This document shows, piece by piece, positions 7,978-11,300 of a DNA stretch of 11,300 nucleotides; position 1 is the stretch's first letter, and the number at the start of each line of letters is the position of its first letter. The DNA is taken from the NCBI GenBank assembly GCA_026395095.1, contig JAPLZI010000057.1, positions 1 to 11,300 of the forward strand, in the 5' to 3' direction. The stretch is from Candidatus Tayloriibacteriota bacterium (GTDB taxonomy: Bacteria; Patescibacteriota; Minisyncoccia; Phycocordibacterales; PALSA-1337). A program made the translations under genes and the position numbers. Below the pieces are notes generated by a model that worked only from the letters and a program-made list of their open reading frames with translations, had not been told where the DNA came from and searched no databases.

Positions 7978-8769
7978 TTATTCACATGCCATGTTTACCC
8001 ACTGCTCAACCGTGATATCTTCGGGGCGGACTTTGTCGTTGAGGCCTAATTTTTGCCAGATTTTGTTTATGTGTTCAGGGTCGAGCAAAGTTTCCAGATT
8101 TCGCTTTGCAAATTTGCGTTTGTGAGCGAAACTGGCTTTCAAGATATCGAAAAATCGCCTTATTTCTAGGCCTTTCTCGGTAAATCTGCGGTCAGATATG
8201 TTTTCGATCAAGAGAATGGCCGAATCAACAGTTGGCGGTGGATTAAAAGCCCCGCGTGGCACTTTTGCGACCAATTTCGGACTACCGAAAGCCTTAACGG
8301 AGATCGATAAAAGGCTTTCTTTTCCATCTCTGGCGACTATCCTTTCGGCCACTTCCTTTTGCACCAATAAGACCATTCGGTTTGGCCGAGGATCGATTTC
8401 GAGGAAAGATTTTAGGATTGCACCAGTGATGTAATACGGAATATTAGCGACAACAGCATAATTTCCATTGTTTAGGCCATATGTTTTTCGGTCTGTCTCT
8501 AAAATATCCGCATGATATAGAGCTAAAGTTCCCGCATTAATATTTGACATGAATTTTTCCTGTAATAATTCGCAAGCTCTGTCGTCTTTTTCAATAGAAA
8601 TCACCACAGCGTCGGTATTTAATAAAGCTTTAGTCAAAATGCCTGTCCCTGGACCGATTTCTAGAATTTTCTCGCCAACTTTTATGTCAGCTGTTTCGAT
8701 AATCTTCGCCAAAACCAGTGGCGAATTTAGAAAATGCTGTCCCAGGGATTTTTTTGCGTGTAGTTCCAT
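7978..8769 (-). CDS. rsmA: 16S rRNA (adenine(1518)-N6/adenine(1519)-N6)-dimethyltransferase
   Basis: RsmA (KsgA) dimethylates two adjacent adenines in the 3'-terminal helix of 16S rRNA during small-subunit maturation, using S-adenosylmethionine. The 263-residue length is normal. Visible motifs are the N-terminal KKSLGQHFL (about 6-14), the AdoMet-binding EIGPGTGILT (37-46), the acidic IEKD at the end of strand 2 (E60), AD at 86-87 and the catalytic NIPYY (N108-Y112), followed by the C-terminal FAHKRK element. I chose the ATG at 8769, one base after the upstream TAA; an in-frame TTG at 8781 would only add four residues and overlap the upstream gene. It follows the Fic/Doc gene without its own obvious promoter or Shine-Dalgarno sequence, so its expression may depend on the HTH-Fic transcript or on a promoter inside those genes. 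Confidence 0.97.
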   Translation of the reverse strand: MELHAKKSLGQHFLNSPLVLAKIIETADIKVGEKILEIGPGTGILTKALLNTDAVVISIEKDDRACELLQEKFMSNINAGTLALYHADILETDRKTYGLNNGNYAVVANIPYYITGAILKSFLEIDPRPNRMVLLVQKEVAERIVARDGKESLLSISVKAFGSPKLVAKVPRGAFNPPPTVDSAILLIENISDRRFTEKGLEIRRFFDILKASFAHKRKFAKRNLETLLDPEHINKIWQKLGLNDKVRPEDITVEQWVNMACE

Positions 8770-8770
8770 C

Positions 8771-9193
8771 TTAGAGATCAATTAGATATGAGCCGAGGAA
8801 TGTTTCGGTGGCATCGATTGTAGCCTCGCTTAGTTTTGCATTGCTTTCCGCTACCCATTTTGCGAAATTGTAAAGTTCCCGCGTGTCTACCCTGAGCCAT
8901 TTTTTATTGTTGTATAGGAATAAAAACAAGGTCGTCATTGCTATTCTCTTATTTCCGTTCTGGAATGGATGATTTTTGATCATTAGATAGAATAAAACCG
9001 CGGCTTTCTTTAACAGACTTGGGTATAGCTGTCTTCCGCTGAAGGTTTGGAAAGGCGCCTCGATACAACGCTCGAGCGCGTCGTTGTAACGCGTGCTGAA
9101 GTCGGGAATCGGTTCCGACCAAGTCATAGTCTCTTGCGCGAGACGGTGCGCCATGTATTCAATGTCGGAAATATTGAGAGGCTTATAAATCAT
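8771..9193 (-). CDS. Fic/Doc-family protein, probable toxin of a toxin-antitoxin pair
   Basis: A 140-residue single-domain Fic-fold protein, the usual size for Doc (death-on-curing) toxins. Fic enzymes transfer AMP or another nucleotide part to a target protein; the Doc branch instead phosphorylates elongation factor Tu. The signature HPFQNGNKR is at residues 75-83, with the catalytic H75 and the KR ending characteristic of Doc-like members. The position that is usually Asp or Glu and helps bind magnesium is Asn here (N79), so activity may differ or be reduced. No autoinhibitory (S/T)xxxE(G/N) motif is obvious, consistent with inhibition by a separate partner. It starts 1 nt after the HTH gene stops and ends 1 nt before rsmA starts. 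The arrangement suggests a class of toxin-antitoxin module with an HTH antitoxin; the target is unknown. Confidence 0.88.
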   Translation of the reverse strand: MIYKPLNISDIEYMAHRLAQETMTWSEPIPDFSTRYNDALERCIEAPFQTFSGRQLYPSLLKKAAVLFYLMIKNHPFQNGNKRIAMTTLFLFLYNNKKWLRVDTRELYNFAKWVAESNAKLSEATIDATETFLGSYLIDL

Positions 9194-9194
9194 A

Positions 9195-9476
9195 TTATTC
9201 TTTACCGAGTAATTTTAAGGTCTCCCCATATTCTTTTATGACCTTTTGGACTGCCTTGTTAATCTCAGTTTTCTTTTCATCGGTGAGAATTTTACTTCTC
9301 CCATGACTGATTATTTCATTCACATGTTCCATGGAAATGGCGTATGATCGCCCGATTTTGTCTGCCGGGATATGGCCCTTTTGTATTTTTTTGAAAACGG
9401 CAACACGACTTACTCCGAGCATCTTTGCTAGCTCAGTTGTGGATATGTATATTGTCTTTTTACCCTTATTTTCCAT
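9195..9476 (-). CDS. Helix-turn-helix (excisionase/MerR-like) protein, probable antitoxin and autoregulator
   Basis: A 93-residue DNA-binding protein. Residues 12-33 (STTELAKMLGVSRVAVFKKIQKG) form the winged helix-turn-helix seen in excisionase/MerR-like domains, with a wing at about 34-47 (HIPADKIGRSYAI). The rest is helical; the last 30 residues end in VIKEYGETLKLLGKE, a charged amphipathic tail that could wrap around and inhibit the partner. The gene lies directly upstream of the Fic/Doc gene (1-nt gap), as expected of an antitoxin that represses its own operon. It has the only clear Shine-Dalgarno sequence in the window, and four GTTAAC boxes lie upstream, likely its binding sites. An alternative is a phage-type excisionase, but no integrase or attachment site is visible. 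Confidence 0.82.
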   Translation of the reverse strand: MENKGKKTIYISTTELAKMLGVSRVAVFKKIQKGHIPADKIGRSYAISMEHVNEIISHGRSKILTDEKKTEINKAVQKVIKEYGETLKLLGKE

Positions 9477-9483
9477 GGTATAT

Positions 9484-9488
9484 TCCTT
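9484..9488 (-). promoter_or_regulatory. Shine-Dalgarno sequence of the HTH gene
   Basis: The minus strand reads AAGGA with 7 nt to the ATG at 9476, an ideal spacing. It supports this start codon. It directly abuts the nearest GTTAAC box, so a protein bound there would also sit next to the translation start. Other starts in the window lack such a sequence. Confidence 0.65.
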
Positions 9489-9549
9489 GTTAACTTACAA
9501 GTATCATTAGGTTAACATTTGTTAACCTTTTTGTAAAGTCATGGTTAAC
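9489..9549. promoter_or_regulatory. Cluster of four GTTAAC boxes, putative operator of the HTH-Fic operon
   Basis: The palindromic hexamer GTTAAC occurs at 9489-9494, 9511-9516, 9521-9526 and 9544-9549. Centre-to-centre spacings are 22, 10 and 23 bp, close to whole helical turns, so the boxes face the same side of the DNA. They fill the short gap upstream of the HTH gene, where an autoregulating antitoxin would bind. The core on several copies extends to TTGTTAAC or GTTAACCT. The repeats are seen directly; recognition by the HTH protein is inference. I could not find a strong -10/-35 pair here; the best candidate overlaps the boxes. Confidence 0.6.
9509..9528. repeat. 20-bp perfect inverted repeat inside the operator cluster
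   Basis: AGGTTAAC, a 4-nt ATTT spacer and GTTAACCT form a perfect palindrome with 8-bp arms, built from the two central GTTAAC boxes. This symmetry is what a dimeric helix-turn-helix repressor would recognise. A second, smaller inverted repeat (CTTGT at 9486-9490 with ACAAG at 9497-9501) surrounds the box nearest the start codon. Confidence 0.75.
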
Positions 9550-9559
9550 GATGAGTGTT

Positions 9560-11300
9560 TCAAAAATCAATAAAAATTGCTTTTGCTCCGGTCGGCCTAG
9601 ACGGAATATTGTCTTCGATCAGGTTTTTCTCGATATCCTCGATGAATTCTGATGGTGTATTTACCCTTTCAGTGCCGTACATATTGCGAATCAGAGCATA
9701 ACTAATATGGACTTTCTTTCGCGCCCGCGTCAGAGCCACATAGAACAGGCGGCGTTCCTCCTCTTCCTCGTGCTGATCCACCTCGTCCTCATCTAGGTGC
9801 TTGAATGGAAAAAGATTTTGTTCCATTCCGGCGATAAAGACATGCTCGAACTCCAGACCTTTGGCTGCGTGCACGGTCATAAGCTTGACCGAGTCTGTAT
9901 TTTCATTGAGTTCATCCTGGTCTGTAGCGAGTGCCGCATTGGTCAGGAACGCCTCGATTCCCTCTTCGGGTTTCATGTGGTCGTATTGTGATGCAACCGA
10001 AACAAGTTCTCGAATATTCAACAAACGGTCCTCATCTTCTGTATCGCCAGCGCGCAAAGCCTTCTCTATTCCGCTTTCTTGAATTACAAAACGAATAACC
10101 TCTGAGGCTTTCTTTTCTTTGATCTCGTCGCGAATGTCATTCAGAAGTTTTCTAAAATCTACGATTTTTGCGCGCATTGCTGGCGGCAATTCACTCTCTT
10201 GACCGGCAACTATCTTCGACAATGTAACTTTACCGATTCCTCGCGGGGGCACATTGATAATGCGGCTGATATCAGCCGTACTTTCATTATTCAGGGCCGC
10301 CTTAACGTACGACAAAACGTCCTTCACTTCTTTCCTTTCGAAGAATTTTACTCCCAACAGCTGGTATGGAAGGTCTTTCTTTATGAAAGCCTCTTCCAAC
10401 ACGCGAGATTGGAAATTTGTACGATACAAAACGGCAATTTCTTTTGGAGATAGTCCGGTCTCGATGAGATCGCGAGCCGAGTCAGCGATGGTGCGTGCCT
10501 CGTCTGTCTCGGTATATGATGTCAGCAAAGCGATTTTTTCCCCGACGGGATTGTCTGTGTACAAAGTCTTCTTCTTTCGCATCGAGTTTTTCTCTATCAC
10601 CGAATTTGCGGCGGCTAGAATGGTTTTTGTCGAGCGGTAGTTCTTTTCGAGAGTTACCACGATTGCCTCCGGATAATCATTCTCGAAATTCAAGATGTTT
10701 TCGATCGTGGCTCCCCTCCAACTGTAAATATTTTGGTCCGCATCACCGACGACGCAAAGATTTTTATGATTCTCTGCTAGATAGTTTGCGATTTTGTACT
10801 GAATGCGGTTCGTGTCTTGGTATTCATCTATGTGGATGTACTTCCAGATCTTCGAGTAATGATCGCGAATCTCCGGTTTAGCCAGAAGGTTGGCCGTTTT
10901 TACCAAAAGATCATCGAAATCAAGCGCCTTTTCTTTTGCTAGAATTGAGTCGTATTTTTCCCAGACATTTGCAGTCATTTCTTGCATGAAGTCCTTTGCG
11001 GCGTCTCTGAATTCGAGCGCCGAATGCGCGTCACCCTTGGCTCGAGAGATAGCATTCAAGAAAACTCCCGGATCGTACTTCTTAGGGTCGATATTGGATA
11101 GGAGCATCGCCTCTTTTACTGCTCTTTTCGAGTCCCCGCGATCATATATTGAAAAATGACGGGTTAGTCCCAGAATGCCGGCGTTTTCCCGGATGATATG
11201 TACGCCCAAAGCATGAAAAGTGCTGACAAAAGGTCGCTCGTTCATAGAGACCGGTCGATTCAAGCCTTTGTCCTCAGTAAGAAGCATGTTAACGCGGTTG
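9560..11300 (-). CDS. UvrD/PcrA-type superfamily 1 DNA helicase (5' end outside window)
   Basis: ATP-dependent 3'-5' DNA helicase for repair and replication restart. The reading frame is open to the right edge, so the N-terminus with the Walker A motif is missing; 579 codons are present. Visible helicase motifs are STFHA (motif Ib, near 11220), DEYQDT (motif II, near 10808-10828), GDADQNIYSWRG (motif III, about 10710-10752), NYRS (motif IV), LMTVHAAKGLEF (motif V, near 9845-9886) and RRLFYVALTRAR (motif VI, near 9722-9755). The protein ends about 55 residues after motif VI, without the C-terminal Tudor-like domain that binds RNA polymerase in many PcrA/UvrD proteins. UvrD, PcrA and Rep cannot be told apart from this part, so I give no symbol. 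It stops 83 bp before the HTH gene. Confidence 0.95.
   Translation of the reverse strand, partial: NRVNMLLTEDKGLNRPVSMNERPFVSTFHALGVHIIRENAGILGLTRHFSIYDRGDSKRAVKEAMLLSNIDPKKYDPGVFLNAISRAKGDAHSALEFRDAAKDFMQEMTANVWEKYDSILAKEKALDFDDLLVKTANLLAKPEIRDHYSKIWKYIHIDEYQDTNRIQYKIANYLAENHKNLCVVGDADQNIYSWRGATIENILNFENDYPEAIVVTLEKNYRSTKTILAAANSVIEKNSMRKKKTLYTDNPVGEKIALLTSYTETDEARTIADSARDLIETGLSPKEIAVLYRTNFQSRVLEEAFIKKDLPYQLLGVKFFERKEVKDVLSYVKAALNNESTADISRIINVPPRGIGKVTLSKIVAGQESELPPAMRAKIVDFRKLLNDIRDEIKEKKASEVIRFVIQESGIEKALRAGDTEDEDRLLNIRELVSVASQYDHMKPEEGIEAFLTNAALATDQDELNENTDSVKLMTVHAAKGLEFEHVFIAGMEQNLFPFKHLDEDEVDQHEEEEERRLFYVALTRARKKVHISYALIRNMYGTERVNTPSEFIEDIEKNLIEDNIPSRPTGAKAIFIDF

Noticed and set aside
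8770..8781. TTG start for RsmA
   Set aside because: It adds only four residues, overlaps the Fic gene and has no Shine-Dalgarno sequence; the ATG at 8769 places the conserved KKSLGQHFL at the usual distance from the N-terminus.
9509..9535. Hairpin (AGGTTAAC/GTTAACCT) followed by a T-run on the plus strand, resembling an intrinsic terminator
   Set aside because: It would terminate plus-strand transcripts, but no plus-strand gene exists here. Read on the minus strand the T-run becomes an A-run before the hairpin. The repeated GTTAAC boxes explain it better as an operator.
11288..11293. A fifth GTTAAC box
   Set aside because: It lies within the helicase coding region far from the cluster and is isolated, so it is probably chance.

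Overview
The window is most likely a chromosomal fragment of a Candidate Phyla Radiation (Patescibacteria) bacterium, probably of the Parcubacteria/Paceibacteria side. The main reason is a dense, single-strand gene cluster of the stripped-down type IV secretion-like type typical of that radiation: a PrgI-family membrane protein, a free-standing TraC/VirB4 N-domain protein, a VirB4 ATPase and a large VirB6-like membrane protein. TGA acts as a stop codon (it ends the TraC-like and helicase genes), which argues against the recoded Gracilibacteria/Absconditabacteria. This placement is inference from gene content; no rRNA gene is present.

All supported genes lie on the minus strand, so transcription runs from high to low coordinates. 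In that order: (1) 11300-9560, a UvrD/PcrA-type superfamily 1 helicase whose N-terminus lies beyond the window. (2) 9476-7978, a small helix-turn-helix protein, a Fic/Doc-family protein and the 16S rRNA dimethyltransferase RsmA, packed with 1-nt gaps. This looks like a toxin-antitoxin pair in front of a housekeeping gene. The 83-bp gap before the HTH gene carries four GTTAAC boxes, probably operators. (3) 7930-1, seven genes of a type IV secretion-like apparatus: an N-terminally anchored membrane protein, an exported cysteine-containing protein, a VirB6-like polytopic protein, a soluble helical protein, PrgI, the TraC-like protein, and VirB4, which runs out of the window at position 1.

The secretion-like genes could form one machine. 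VirB4 (with the TraC-like protein) would be the cytoplasmic motor, PrgI and VirB6 the inner-membrane part, and the exported and anchored proteins the outer or periplasmic face. The cargo cannot be read from this window; no coupling protein, relaxase or VirB11 is visible here.

Regulatory signals are sparse but informative. Perfect extended -10 elements (TGnTATAAT) lie immediately before the first secretion gene (7943-7951) and before prgI (2658-2666), so close to the ATG that the transcripts would be leaderless or nearly so. Almost no gene has a Shine-Dalgarno sequence; the HTH gene is the exception (AAGGA, 7-nt spacing). Genes are packed tightly, the longest gap is 83 bp, and I saw no RNA gene, CRISPR array, insertion sequence or convincing terminator.
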